From: an uncultured Lachnospiraceae bacterium
GTDB lineage: Bacteria > Bacillota > Clostridia > Lachnospirales > Lachnospiraceae
DNA: 51,093 nucleotides
Reading direction: 5' to 3'
Assembly (NCBI GenBank): GCA_910586255.1
Contig: CAJUHR010000011.1
Location: forward strand, 1 to 51,093
Within the stretch, counting starts at the first letter, position 1. Each line of letters opens with the position of its first letter. The notes under the pieces were generated by a model. The model worked only from the letters and a program-made list of their open reading frames with translations. It did no database searches and was not told where the DNA came from. This document shows, piece after piece, positions 16,512 to 24,256 of this stretch. The translations under genes were made by a program, and so were the position numbers.

Positions 16512-17393
16512 TCACCCCTGTCCTTTCCGGATCCTGTCCTTGTCAATATCCCGGTGCTCGATCTTTAAGCCAAATTCCTCATGGCGGCTCAAATGCTGGT
16601 ACAGGGCTCCCGCTATGGTCACAGAACGGTGCTTTCCACCGGTACATCCCACAGCAATCACAAGCTGGTTCTTGCCCTCCAACACATAGTTGGGGATGAG
16701 AAATTCCAGCATATCACAAAGCTTTTCCATAAAGGCATCGGCCGTCCCGCCCTGACGGACATAGGCCTGCACCGGAGCCTCCTCCCCTGTATGCTGGCGC
16801 AGCTCCTCCACATAGTAGGGATTAGGCAGGAAACGCACATCAAACACCAGATCCGCGTCAGAGGGAATCCCGTACTTAAACCCAAAGGATAAAACCGTGA
16901 TAAACAGGTTGCTGTAATCCTGGTCTTCAGTAAAGATCTTTTCCAGCTCCTGTCGCAGCTCTCTTGTCAAAAGCTGGCTGGTATCAATAATAAAGTCTGC
17001 CTTTTTCTTCAAAAATTCCAGCTGTTCCCTCTCCTGCCGAATCCCTGCATCTACCCGGCCCCGACCTGCTAAGGGATGGGACCGCCTGGTCTCCTTATAC
17101 CGCTTGACCAGCGTCTCGTCACTGGCGTCCAGATACAGAATCTGGCATGGCATCTCATTCTGCCTCCAGTCCTCCAGAACATGAAGCAGTTGAGGAAGAT
17201 CCTTTCCGCTACGGATATCTATGCCCAAAGCAACCCTCTCGTGACCGGATGGCTGCTGAACTGCCAGCCTTGCAAAGGGCTCCAAAAGAGGAATAGGCAA
17301 ATTGTCCACACAGTAAAATCCCATATCCTCCAACATCTTAAGGGCAATGGTTTTACCTGCCCCGGACATCCCTGTCACGATCACCAGCTTCAT
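16512..17393 (-). CDS. rapZ: RapZ/YvcJ-family nucleotide-binding protein
   Basis: The 293-residue P-loop protein has Walker A GMSGAGKT at residues 8-15, the Walker B region GFYCVDNLPIPLLEPF and the C-terminal signature VIAVGCTGGKHRSVTIAGAL. E. coli RapZ is an RNase adaptor for GlmZ/GlmY small RNAs. In Firmicutes YvcJ has GTPase/ATPase activity and a less clear role linked to cell-wall precursor supply. The ATG at 17393 has GGGAGGAAG upstream; the extra N-terminal residues of the longer reading are not conserved. Middle of the murB-rapZ-whiA-crh operon; no yvcK gene lies between it and whiA, unlike Bacillus. Confidence 0.94.
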   Translation of the reverse strand: MKLVIVTGMSGAGKTIALKMLEDMGFYCVDNLPIPLLEPFARLAVQQPSGHERVALGIDIRSGKDLPQLLHVLEDWRQNEMPCQILYLDASDETLVKRYKETRRSHPLAGRGRVDAGIRQEREQLEFLKKKADFIIDTSQLLTRELRQELEKIFTEDQDYSNLFITVLSFGFKYGIPSDADLVFDVRFLPNPYYVEELRQHTGEEAPVQAYVRQGGTADAFMEKLCDMLEFLIPNYVLEGKNQLVIAVGCTGGKHRSVTIAGALYQHLSRHEEFGLKIEHRDIDKDRIRKGQG

Positions 17394-17492
17394 GGTTCTT
17401 CCTCCCTTATGTATTTTCCTTCCGGCCTGAAAAAGCTCCACATTATCTGTTACGCATTATCACCCTAAGTAATTGTCAAAGCACTCTGGCAA

Positions 17493-18404
17493 TCAGAATT
17501 CTCCCAGCAGTCTTACCTCCAGCTCCAGCTCCACTCCGGAATGTTCCAGAACCCGTTTTTGCACCTCCTGGCACAGATCCCGCACATCCCTGGCTGTGGC
17601 CTTCCCCCGGTTTATGACAAACCCGCAATGCTTTTTTGATACCTGAGCACCGCCCACCGAGAAACCGCGAAGGCCGGCATCCTCAATCAGCTTTCCGGCA
17701 AAATGTCCGGCCGGCCTCTTAAAGGTACTTCCGGCGCTTGGATATTCCAGGGGCTGCTTTTCCTTTCTCCGGGCCGCAAACTCCTCCATCCTTTGGAGGA
17801 TCTGTTCCTCCCGCCCCGGATCCAGAGAAAACTCCGCTTCCAAAACCACACAATTACGGCCGGGAATATTGCTGGCGCGATAGCCTAAGGCCAGCTCTCC
17901 CGGATCAGATACAAGCACATTTCCCTCTGGCGTCAAAAGGGTCACTCTTCCCAGCACATCCGCCATCTCAGCCCCGTAGGCCCCGGCATTCATCACCACT
18001 GCCCCGCCTACGGTGCCCGGAATCCCGGAGGCAAACTCAAGACCGGTCAGCGCGTTTCTCAAAGCCTGTTTTGCCACCGCCGACAAGAGGGCCCCGGCTC
18101 CGGCACGGATTCTGCCATGATCCGTGCTGATGCCGGACCATGCCTTATTCAGAGCTACCATAACTCCCCGGTAACCGCCGTCTCCCACCAGAAGATTGCT
18201 GCCGTTTCCCAGAATATAACAGGGCATGTGTTCATTCCGGCAAAGCTTAAGAACCTCTGCCAGCTCCTCCTTTGTCTCCGGCTCCACAAAATAATCAGCC
18301 GGACCTCCCACCCGAAATGTGGTGTGACGGCTCATGGGCTCATCCACACGGATTTGCTCCCGAGCCAGCACATCTTCTAACATCTGCTGAAAATTCCTGC
18401 TCAT
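17493..18404 (-). CDS. murB: UDP-N-acetylenolpyruvoylglucosamine reductase
   Basis: FAD-dependent second step of peptidoglycan precursor synthesis. The 303-residue protein shows the FAD-binding PCYILGNGSNLLVGDGGYRG, then LEFASGIPGTVGGAVVMNAG, the catalytic-Ser region YPSAGSTFKRPAGHFAGKLI and the C-terminal SKKHCGFVINRGKATA. This is the short type II (Bacillus-like) form. ATG at 18404 has GTGAGGG upstream and gives MSRNFQQM. The gene lies 66 nt after the hprK stop; part of that gap is a 40-bp duplication of the hprK 3' end. Confidence 0.95.
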   Translation of the reverse strand: MSRNFQQMLEDVLAREQIRVDEPMSRHTTFRVGGPADYFVEPETKEELAEVLKLCRNEHMPCYILGNGSNLLVGDGGYRGVMVALNKAWSGISTDHGRIRAGAGALLSAVAKQALRNALTGLEFASGIPGTVGGAVVMNAGAYGAEMADVLGRVTLLTPEGNVLVSDPGELALGYRASNIPGRNCVVLEAEFSLDPGREEQILQRMEEFAARRKEKQPLEYPSAGSTFKRPAGHFAGKLIEDAGLRGFSVGGAQVSKKHCGFVINRGKATARDVRDLCQEVQKRVLEHSGVELELEVRLLGEF

Positions 18405-18430
18405 CCATCCCTCACTCTCCCAAAACCATC

Positions 18431-18510
18431 TCACGTCAGGGCGCGGCCCCGGTTGACCCGGACCCGGTTGTCACGTCAGGGCGCGGCCCAAATTGGCCTG
18501 AACCCGGTTG
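18431..18510. repeat. 40-bp tandem duplication over the 3' end of hprK
   Basis: TCACGTCAGGGCGCGGCCC begins at 18431 and again at 18471, a 40-bp period. Each copy ends in ACCCGGTTG with about 8 differences in between. The right copy encodes the hprK C-terminus (QANLGRALT then TGA). The left copy lies beyond the stop and would read VNRGRALT in another frame. Confidence 0.75.
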
Positions 18511-19400
18511 TACAGCTCTCTGGCTGCATTGTAGCCCATCTTTTTCTGACGGTAATTGACTGCCGCTGATTCCACGATAATGGCCAGATTACGGCCCGGG
18601 CGAATAGGTATATTGTGACACACCACCCGGTTGCCCAAAAACTCAATGTACTGATCCTCCATTCCCAGGCGGTCGTATTCCTTATCCCGGTTCCAGTCCT
18701 CAAGCTTTATCACCATGTCAATGGACTGGGTTTCCTTCACGCTCTCCACGCCAAACAATGCCTTTACATCAATGATTCCTATGCCCCGAAGCTCAATGAA
18801 ATGCTTGGTAATGTCCGGCGCGCTGCCGATCAGCGTGTCATCGCTGACCCGGCGGATCTCAACCACATCGTCCGTCACCAACCGGTGTCCCCGCTTGATA
18901 AGCTCAAGGGCCGCCTCACTTTTACCAATACCGCTCTCACCCATGATCAGCACGCCCTCTCCGAATACGTCCACCAGCACCCCGTGAATGCTGATGCAGG
19001 GAGCCAGCTTTACGTTCAGCCACCGGATCACCTCTGCCATCAGATCAGAGGTGGTCTTGTCCGAACCTAAACAGGGCACCTGGTAATGACGGCACAGATC
19101 CTTCATATCCTCATCCGGCTCCTGGCTCCGACTGTATACCAGGCAGGGAATCTCACTGGCCAAAAGCTTTTCGTATATGTTAACCTTCCTCTCCCGGGAA
19201 AGGGTCTTGATATATTCCTGCTCCACAAATCCAATGATCTGCACCCGCTCCTTGTCAAAGTGGTCAAAAAATCCCGTCAGCTGCAATGCCGGACGGTTCA
19301 CATCCGGATGGGATAGCACCACCTTGTCCGTATCAATCTCCGGTATCATGTTTTTCAGTTTTATTTTCTGGATCAGTTCTGTGATCGTTACACCATACAT
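18471..19400 (-). CDS. hprK: HPr kinase/phosphorylase
   Basis: Bifunctional enzyme that phosphorylates Ser46 of HPr and Crh and removes the phosphate, setting carbon catabolite repression. The 309-residue protein has the P-loop GESGIGKS in its C-terminal domain (about residues 155-162), the LIKRGHRLVTDDVVEIRR segment and the signature ELRGIGIIDVKALFG. ATG at 19400 has GGAGAG upstream. Its target, a Crh-like protein, is encoded four genes downstream. The stop codon lies in a 40-bp tandem repeat whose second copy follows it. Confidence 0.96.
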   Translation of the reverse strand: MYGVTITELIQKIKLKNMIPEIDTDKVVLSHPDVNRPALQLTGFFDHFDKERVQIIGFVEQEYIKTLSRERKVNIYEKLLASEIPCLVYSRSQEPDEDMKDLCRHYQVPCLGSDKTTSDLMAEVIRWLNVKLAPCISIHGVLVDVFGEGVLIMGESGIGKSEAALELIKRGHRLVTDDVVEIRRVSDDTLIGSAPDITKHFIELRGIGIIDVKALFGVESVKETQSIDMVIKLEDWNRDKEYDRLGMEDQYIEFLGNRVVCHNIPIRPGRNLAIIVESAAVNYRQKKMGYNAARELYNRVQANLGRALT

Positions 19401-19470
19401 AGTCTCTCCGGCTCCTTTATGTCCTTGTCATCTGCTCTTTTCATAGTACCATATCCCTTGCGGATTGTCA

Positions 19471-21393
19471 TTATGTTATTTCAATATTCTGCTTGTCAGC
19501 TTCCCTTCCCTGTTCCCCGGCAAGCTGTGCCTCCTTCTGCCGGAAAAAGTCGTACACGCTTTGTGCCGCCCCCCGGTTCATCCCCGGCACCCCCGACAGC
19601 TCCTCCACTCCGGCATCGCTTATGGCCTCTAAGGACTTAAAATGACGCATCAGCGCCTTCCTTCTGGTATCCCCGATCCCCGGAATATCATCCAGAAGGG
19701 ATTTGACCTGATCCTTGCCCCGCAGGCTCCGGTGATACTCAATGGCAAACCGGTGAGCCTCATCCTGAATCCGGGTGATGAGGCGAAAGCCCTCCGAGTG
19801 ATGGTCAATGGGAATCTCCACGTTCTGATAGTACAGTCCCCGGGTCCGGTGATTGTCATCCTTTACCATGCCGCACACCGGGATGTCAAGGCTTAGCTCC
19901 TTTAACACCTCCAGGGCTATATTGACCTGTCCTCTTCCTCCGTCCATCATAAGAAGGTCCGGAAAGCGGGTAAAGCTTCCCAGCTCCTCATCGGCCCCGT
20001 TCTCCCTCAGCCGGTTCTTTTCCTCCAGTCCGTGACTAAACCGTCTTATCAGAACCTCCCTCATGGACGCATAGTCATTGGCCCCGATTACGGTCCGGAT
20101 TTTAAACTTCCGGTAGTCATTTCTCTTAGGCTTCCCATCCTCATACACTACCATGGAGCCCACGGACTCATACCCGGAAATATTGGAGATATCAAAGGCC
20201 TCCACCCGGCGCGCCTGACTTAGCCCCAGCCACGAAGCCACCTGATTCATAGCCCCGATGGTCCGAAGCTCCTCCCGTTTTATCTTCTCCTTATCCTGGG
20301 AGAGAACCAGGGCCGCATTTTTCTCCGCCAGCTCCACCAGCCGCTCCTTCTCTCCTTTTTTGGGCACAATCAGGTGGACCTTCTGACCCTTTCTCACGCT
20401 GAGCCACCGGCCTATCACCTGGCTGTCCTCCGGCATGGTCTGGATCCACAGCTCCTTTGGAAGGAAGGGGGTTCCCGCATAAAACTGTTTGATAAAGCCG
20501 GAAAGAAGCTGAGGCGTATCCTCCGCCGTGGCCACATTCATATGGAAATGCTCCCTGCCGATCAGCTTTCCCTCCCTGACAAAAAACACCTGCACCACCG
20601 CATCCTTCTCGTCCCGGGCCAGGGCGATAATATCTCTGTCCTGCATACTGCTGCTGGTGATCTTCTGCTTCTGGGCCACCTTCTTTACACTGGCAATCAG
20701 ATCCCGGTACTCGATAGCCTTCTCGAAATCCATCTCTTCGGAAGACTGCATCATTCTCTCCTCCAGCATGGAGAGGACCTTGTCATAATGTCCCCCGAGA
20801 AATTCCAGAGCCTGACCGATATTCTCCCGATAATTTTCCCGGCTGATATACCCCTGGCAGGGTCCGTCACACTGCTTGATATGGTAGTTGAGACAGGGAC
20901 GGTCCTTGCCTATATCCCGGGGAAGCGTCCGGTTGCAGGTCCGAATCTTATAGATCTTGTGAATCAGATCAATGGTATCCTTCACCGCTCCCGCGCTGGT
21001 ATAGGGGCCGAAATATTTGTTTTTGTCCTTTTTCATTGCGCGGGCAACAAGAATCCGGGGAAAATCCTCCTCCACCGTCACCTTAATATAAGGGTACGCC
21101 TTGTCATCCTTTAGCATGGTATTGTACCGGGGACGATGCTCCTTAATGAGATTGCACTCCAGTACCAAAGCTTCTAACTCCGAGTCTGTGATAATATACT
21201 CAAAGCGGGCAATTCGGGAAACCATCTGCTCGATCTTGGCCGTCTTGTTGCGGCTGCTCTGAAAATACTGGCGCACCCGGTTCTTTAAGCTGATGGCCTT
21301 TCCTACATATATGATCTCATCCCGCTTATCATGCATGATATATACTCCCGGCTGGGCCGGAAGCTTTTTTAACTCCTCCTCAATATCAAACAT
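19471..21393 (-). CDS. uvrC: Excinuclease ABC subunit C
   Basis: Makes the dual incisions in nucleotide excision repair. The 640-residue protein has the GIY-YIG domain (GVYIMHDKRDEIIYVGKAIS, about 16-35), the UVR motif (SSEEMDFEKAIEYRDLIASV), the UvrC RNase H-like domain (VEAFDISNISGYESVGSMVV, MMDGGRGQVNIALEVL) and a C-terminal helix-hairpin-helix (LDDIPGIGDTRRKALMRHF). ATG at 21393 has AGAGGAGAG upstream; the longer in-frame start overlaps the previous gene. It is 70 nt upstream of hprK, so co-transcription is likely. Confidence 0.96.
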   Translation of the reverse strand: MFDIEEELKKLPAQPGVYIMHDKRDEIIYVGKAISLKNRVRQYFQSSRNKTAKIEQMVSRIARFEYIITDSELEALVLECNLIKEHRPRYNTMLKDDKAYPYIKVTVEEDFPRILVARAMKKDKNKYFGPYTSAGAVKDTIDLIHKIYKIRTCNRTLPRDIGKDRPCLNYHIKQCDGPCQGYISRENYRENIGQALEFLGGHYDKVLSMLEERMMQSSEEMDFEKAIEYRDLIASVKKVAQKQKITSSSMQDRDIIALARDEKDAVVQVFFVREGKLIGREHFHMNVATAEDTPQLLSGFIKQFYAGTPFLPKELWIQTMPEDSQVIGRWLSVRKGQKVHLIVPKKGEKERLVELAEKNAALVLSQDKEKIKREELRTIGAMNQVASWLGLSQARRVEAFDISNISGYESVGSMVVYEDGKPKRNDYRKFKIRTVIGANDYASMREVLIRRFSHGLEEKNRLRENGADEELGSFTRFPDLLMMDGGRGQVNIALEVLKELSLDIPVCGMVKDDNHRTRGLYYQNVEIPIDHHSEGFRLITRIQDEAHRFAIEYHRSLRGKDQVKSLLDDIPGIGDTRRKALMRHFKSLEAISDAGVEELSGVPGMNRGAAQSVYDFFRQKEAQLAGEQGREADKQNIEIT

Positions 21394-21415
21394 TTCAGTC
21401 TCTCCTCTTTTCTGT

Positions 21416-22012
21416 TCAGCGCAGCCGTCCTCCCTCAAAATGCTGCTGCATAGTCAGATATTTACTCACGGCATCCAACTGCTCCCCGATGGTTCCCGAC
21501 TGGGGCTTCATATCCAGAACAACATAAATACTGTCTAAATCCGACTGTCTGGCAGTCTTTGCCAGCTCTCTCAGACTTAAAATCCGTTCTTTCAAGTCCT
21601 GAGCATCCAAAAAACGCAGCAGCTCCTGACTGGGTTCTGACGGTGAGGATTTTTCCGTTAAGGGATGGACTGGATCTGCTTTTGCCGGAGATTTCTCTTC
21701 CTGTCCCGCTTTTCCCGGGCACTGCTCTATTTGTCCCGCTTCTGCCTGTGCCGTTGACTCTTCTCCCCGTCCGTCCCCTGCCATCCCGACCCGCTCAAAC
21801 CGATAGCTTTGAGCCGCGTCCGGATATTTGTCATGATCCACCTGGCTTACAAACAAATCAAAAGGTCTTACATATACGGCAAAGTCCCCGTAAAGGGCCT
21901 GGTAAACCACCATCCTCTCCCCGGTCTCCGAGTGACGGGCCACTGCTATGATCTGATATTGCTTTCCTTTGAAGTGCCGGTAAATCTCTCCCAGAAACAG
22001 CCTTCTCTCCAT
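21416..22012 (-). CDS. DUF1653-domain protein with variable linker
   Basis: The 198-residue protein starts with a DUF1653 domain (about residues 8-75): EIYRHFKGKQYQIIAVARHS, then VVYQALYGDFAVYVRPFDLF. A low-complexity middle (about 90-135, rich in Glu, Ala, Lys and Pro) leads to a C-terminal helical segment (LRFLDAQDLKERILSLRELA). Function unknown. ATG at 22012. It is 22 nt upstream of uvrC in the same direction and may be translated on the same mRNA. Its 5' leader contains structured element B. Confidence 0.8.
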   Translation of the reverse strand: MERRLFLGEIYRHFKGKQYQIIAVARHSETGERMVVYQALYGDFAVYVRPFDLFVSQVDHDKYPDAAQSYRFERVGMAGDGRGEESTAQAEAGQIEQCPGKAGQEEKSPAKADPVHPLTEKSSPSEPSQELLRFLDAQDLKERILSLRELAKTARQSDLDSIYVVLDMKPQSGTIGEQLDAVSKYLTMQQHFEGGRLR

Positions 22013-22127
22013 GCCAATCCCTCCGTGACAAATCCTGTATTTAAAATTCTGTTATCATTTTTTATATCTTGCCGTTATCACAAAACTATCATACAAAAAT
22101 CAAAACGGTTTTTCAAGCCCTATCCGT

Positions 22128-22307
22128 GTGAACATAAAATAGTAACCGTTCACGGGTTACTATTTTACGTTCACGGGGGCATCTTCTTGTCCGGCGTAAG
22201 CCGGACAAGAAGCATCGTGCGTTCGCCCGATGTGGAAAAACGGATAAAGACAGTCTTACAAGCAAGCTTGACGCCTGTCTTTATCCGTTTTTCCCCGCCC
22301 CGTGAAC
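22128..22307. repeat. Structured intergenic element B (multi-branch hairpins with alternative pairings)
   Basis: A 20-bp hairpin with one mismatch pairs 22128-22147 with 22155-22174 (core TAGTAACC/GGTTACTA). GTTCACGGGG (22169-22178) and CCCCGTGAAC (22298-22307) close a junction holding three hairpins. These are CTTCTTGTCCGGC-GTAA-GCCGGACAAGAAG (22183-22212), CATCG/CGATG (22213-22232), and a perfect 20-bp stem (22234-22253 with 22275-22294) whose tip reads CAAGCAAGCTTG (22259-22270). AACATAAAATA occurs on both sides (22131-22141 and 22311-22321). The first hairpin and the junction stem share 22169-22174, so both cannot form together. Confidence 0.7.
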
Positions 22308-22324
22308 TGTAACATAAAATAACA

Positions 22325-22345
22325 GCCCTGCCGTCCCGGCAGGGC
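22325..22345 (-). terminator. Terminator after the lipoprotein glycosidase gene
   Basis: GCCCTGCCG (22325-22333) pairs with CGGCAGGGC (22337-22345), loop of 3 nt. On the minus strand it is followed by TGTTATTTTATG. It lies about 35 nt after the stop of the gene at 22380-23798. Confidence 0.7.
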
Positions 22346-22379
22346 CTCTCCCTTATCCAAACATTCTTATCCTTCCTTC

Positions 22380-23798
22380 TCAATCCCCCACATAGGCCCC
22401 CACCGTAGGACCGGCCGAACCGGTAGGCACGGGTCCGGTTTCCGTCTCCGGTCTCCCGCCCGCCGAGGGCTGGGCCGTCTCCGTAAGGGCCACCCCTGCC
22501 GTGTCCGGCGCAAAGGTGCTCTCCGGCAACGCTGCCCGGGACTGGGCAATCCAGTCCGCCTCCGCCTTGGCGTCCTCCGGTGTCAGAAGAGCATCCCAGT
22601 CATAGCGGCAGGACGCGTCCCACAAAAGCCACTCATCGTATCCGGCGTCATAGGTTGCCTGAATCTGCTCCCGCACCTGATCAGGACCATAGGGAATATA
22701 GTGATTCAGCCAGGACGCCGTAAAATCCTGAAGCCACGGGCGAACTTCTGCCACATGCTCCTGTCCTTCCCTGGCATAATAGATCTCCTTCCTGGAAGCC
22801 TGCAGCGCTGCCGTGATGGTCTCATAGGGATGCATGTCCGGATGATCAATCCCGTAATATCCGTCCCCGTAATGGGAGGGATAGATCATGGGGCTGATAT
22901 AGTCCACATGCTTTGCCAGCTGTCCGTATATCTGTCCTACCGCGTTGGCATTGACGCTGCTGTTGATTATGGAGCCGTACACATCGGCAGACACAAAAAG
23001 TCCCTGGGCCTTCAGTTTTCTGTAGGCATACTCCATAAACTCACAGATCACATCGGTTCGGGAACGCCCCCGGGTATCAGCCTCGTCAAACACTACATCC
23101 TTCATGGATGTCTCTGTGCAAAACCGGAGATAGTCAAACTGAACCTCCTGAAATCCCAGCCTCTTCGCCTGGGTTCCGATCTCCACCAAGTAGTCCCAGG
23201 CTTCCTCTTTGTATGGATTTACCCAGGAATTTCCGTCCCTGTCCGTGAATACAGAGCCGTCTGCATACTGGACGCACCATTGGGGACGCACCTGCCCCAG
23301 ATAGGCATCGCGAAACGCCGGGATGCGTGCAATGGCATAAATGTTTCGCTCTCTCAGCTTCTCCATCAATTCTTCCATATCCCGGATATGAACTCTCACA
23401 GAGCCTAATTCCTTCACCAAAGGAGAGTCCATCTCGCAGGCCACCCGGCCGAAATCATCTTTTAAATCGATCACCAGAGTGTTGATTTCTGTCTGGTCAA
23501 TCTTTTCCAGCAGGCTGTCCACCATACTGGGTGTTCCTGCCACGTAGGCGGATATATAGATTCCTTTTACCTTTACCTGTGTCCGTTCTACATCCGGGTC
23601 AATCACGATCTCCCCGATCTGCAGCTCCGGCTCACTTTCTTCTTTGCTGTCTTCCTGTTCTTCTTCCTCTTCCACCTGCCCTCGTTTGACTACCACCGGC
23701 GCCGGTGTGGTGGCTGTGGAATCTATTTTGCTGCATCCGGACAAAATATTGGCTAGAAGAAGCAAAGACAGGAAAAGCAGACTAAATATTTTTTTCAT
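22380..23798 (-). CDS. Lipoprotein, putative glycoside hydrolase (DUF4015 type)
   Basis: The 472-residue protein has a signal peptide with lipobox LSGC (MKKIFSLLFLSLLLLANILS-GC), so it is anchored outside the membrane. A Thr/Pro and Glu-rich linker precedes the DUF4015 barrel: VKGIYISAYVAGTPSMVDSL, NTLVIDLKDDFGRVACEMDS, ARIPAFRDAYLGQVRPQW, EVQFDYLRFCTETSM and SADVYGSIINSSV. The family is related to GH13/GH-like TIM barrels; the substrate is not established. The C-terminal tail is low complexity. ATG at 23798 with AAAGGA upstream; the longer reading would extend through the promoter (23868-23896). Monocistronic between that promoter and a terminator. Confidence 0.85.
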   Translation of the reverse strand: MKKIFSLLFLSLLLLANILSGCSKIDSTATTPAPVVVKRGQVEEEEEQEDSKEESEPELQIGEIVIDPDVERTQVKVKGIYISAYVAGTPSMVDSLLEKIDQTEINTLVIDLKDDFGRVACEMDSPLVKELGSVRVHIRDMEELMEKLRERNIYAIARIPAFRDAYLGQVRPQWCVQYADGSVFTDRDGNSWVNPYKEEAWDYLVEIGTQAKRLGFQEVQFDYLRFCTETSMKDVVFDEADTRGRSRTDVICEFMEYAYRKLKAQGLFVSADVYGSIINSSVNANAVGQIYGQLAKHVDYISPMIYPSHYGDGYYGIDHPDMHPYETITAALQASRKEIYYAREGQEHVAEVRPWLQDFTASWLNHYIPYGPDQVREQIQATYDAGYDEWLLWDASCRYDWDALLTPEDAKAEADWIAQSRAALPESTFAPDTAGVALTETAQPSAGGRPETETGPVPTGSAGPTVGAYVGD

Positions 23799-23867
23799 GA
23801 TTGTCTGTCCTTTTTGCTTGTTTCTAATCCACTGTGTTAAGCTCGATTCCGCTTCTATTTCGTGAAT

Positions 23868-23896
23868 AGTATACCACATATTCCCAAAAATAGCAA
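23868..23896 (-). promoter_or_regulatory. Sigma-A type promoter of the lipoprotein gene
   Basis: On the minus strand TTGCTA (23891-23896) and TATACT (23868-23873) are separated by exactly 17 bp, about 70 nt before the start codon at 23798. Confidence 0.65.
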
Positions 23897-23902
23897 AATT
23901 TT

Positions 23903-23945
23903 AACCATATTTCTCCCACTTTGGCGGAAAAAATATGGTTTTTTT
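23903..23945 (+). terminator. Orphan hairpin with T-run on the plus strand
   Basis: AACCATATTT (23903-23912) pairs with AAATATGGTT (23931-23940). The right arm is followed by TTTTT on the plus strand, where there is no plus-strand gene to terminate. It sits just upstream of the minus-strand promoter at 23868-23896, so it might be an operator or end an unseen antisense RNA. Confidence 0.4.
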
Positions 23946-24083
23946 CGTGTTTGCAGCCCATGATACGCGTTTTTTCTTCCACTTTTCCCTAAAATCCGAC
24001 AAATTTGTCCGGCTACTCCAAAAGGATTGTATCTTTCCATCCGGTACCAGAAAAATCCGCTGATGGATCAGCTTTAAAAAATA

Positions 24084-24256
24084 CTATATGTTTCTCTTCA
24101 CATTCAGAACATTCATCAATGCTTCCTGTAGCACTCGTGAAACATTAATTCCCGCATGCTCCGCTTCATAATTCAACCAGCTTAAAAGCGCCGCATTCCT
24201 CCTGACAGTCTTTGTGTCAACTTTCCTCCTGCTATAAAAGTTGGATAAACTTTCAT
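24084..24256 (-). pseudogene. HicB-like antitoxin relic (C-terminal part)
   Basis: The last about 48 codons of the open frame read YSRRKVDTKTVRRNAALLSW, then LNYEAEHAGINVSRVLQEAL. This matches the C-terminal DNA-binding segment of HicB antitoxins as I know them; the N-terminal RNase H-like domain is missing. An ATG at 24256 that overlaps the lacI stop (ATGA) opens a different frame, MKVYPTFIAGG, which resembles a HicB N-terminus and meets a stop after 24 codons. The simplest reading is a hicB gene that lost its middle and frame. No hicA toxin is visible nearby. Confidence 0.55.

Larger units (their letters stand above)
22013..22379. other. Gene-free region carrying structured element B and a terminator
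   Basis: No coding sequence is supported. The region lies between the stop of the lipoprotein gene and the start of the DUF1653 gene, both on the minus strand. It contains a terminator at 22325-22345 and the multi-hairpin element at 22128-22307. Confidence 0.65.

Noticed and set aside
20374..21114. 246-codon plus-strand open frame opposite uvrC
   Set aside because: Fully antisense to uvrC with no family features.
22701..23408. 235-codon plus-strand open frame opposite the lipoprotein gene
   Set aside because: Antisense shadow; the minus-strand protein has signal peptide and family motifs.
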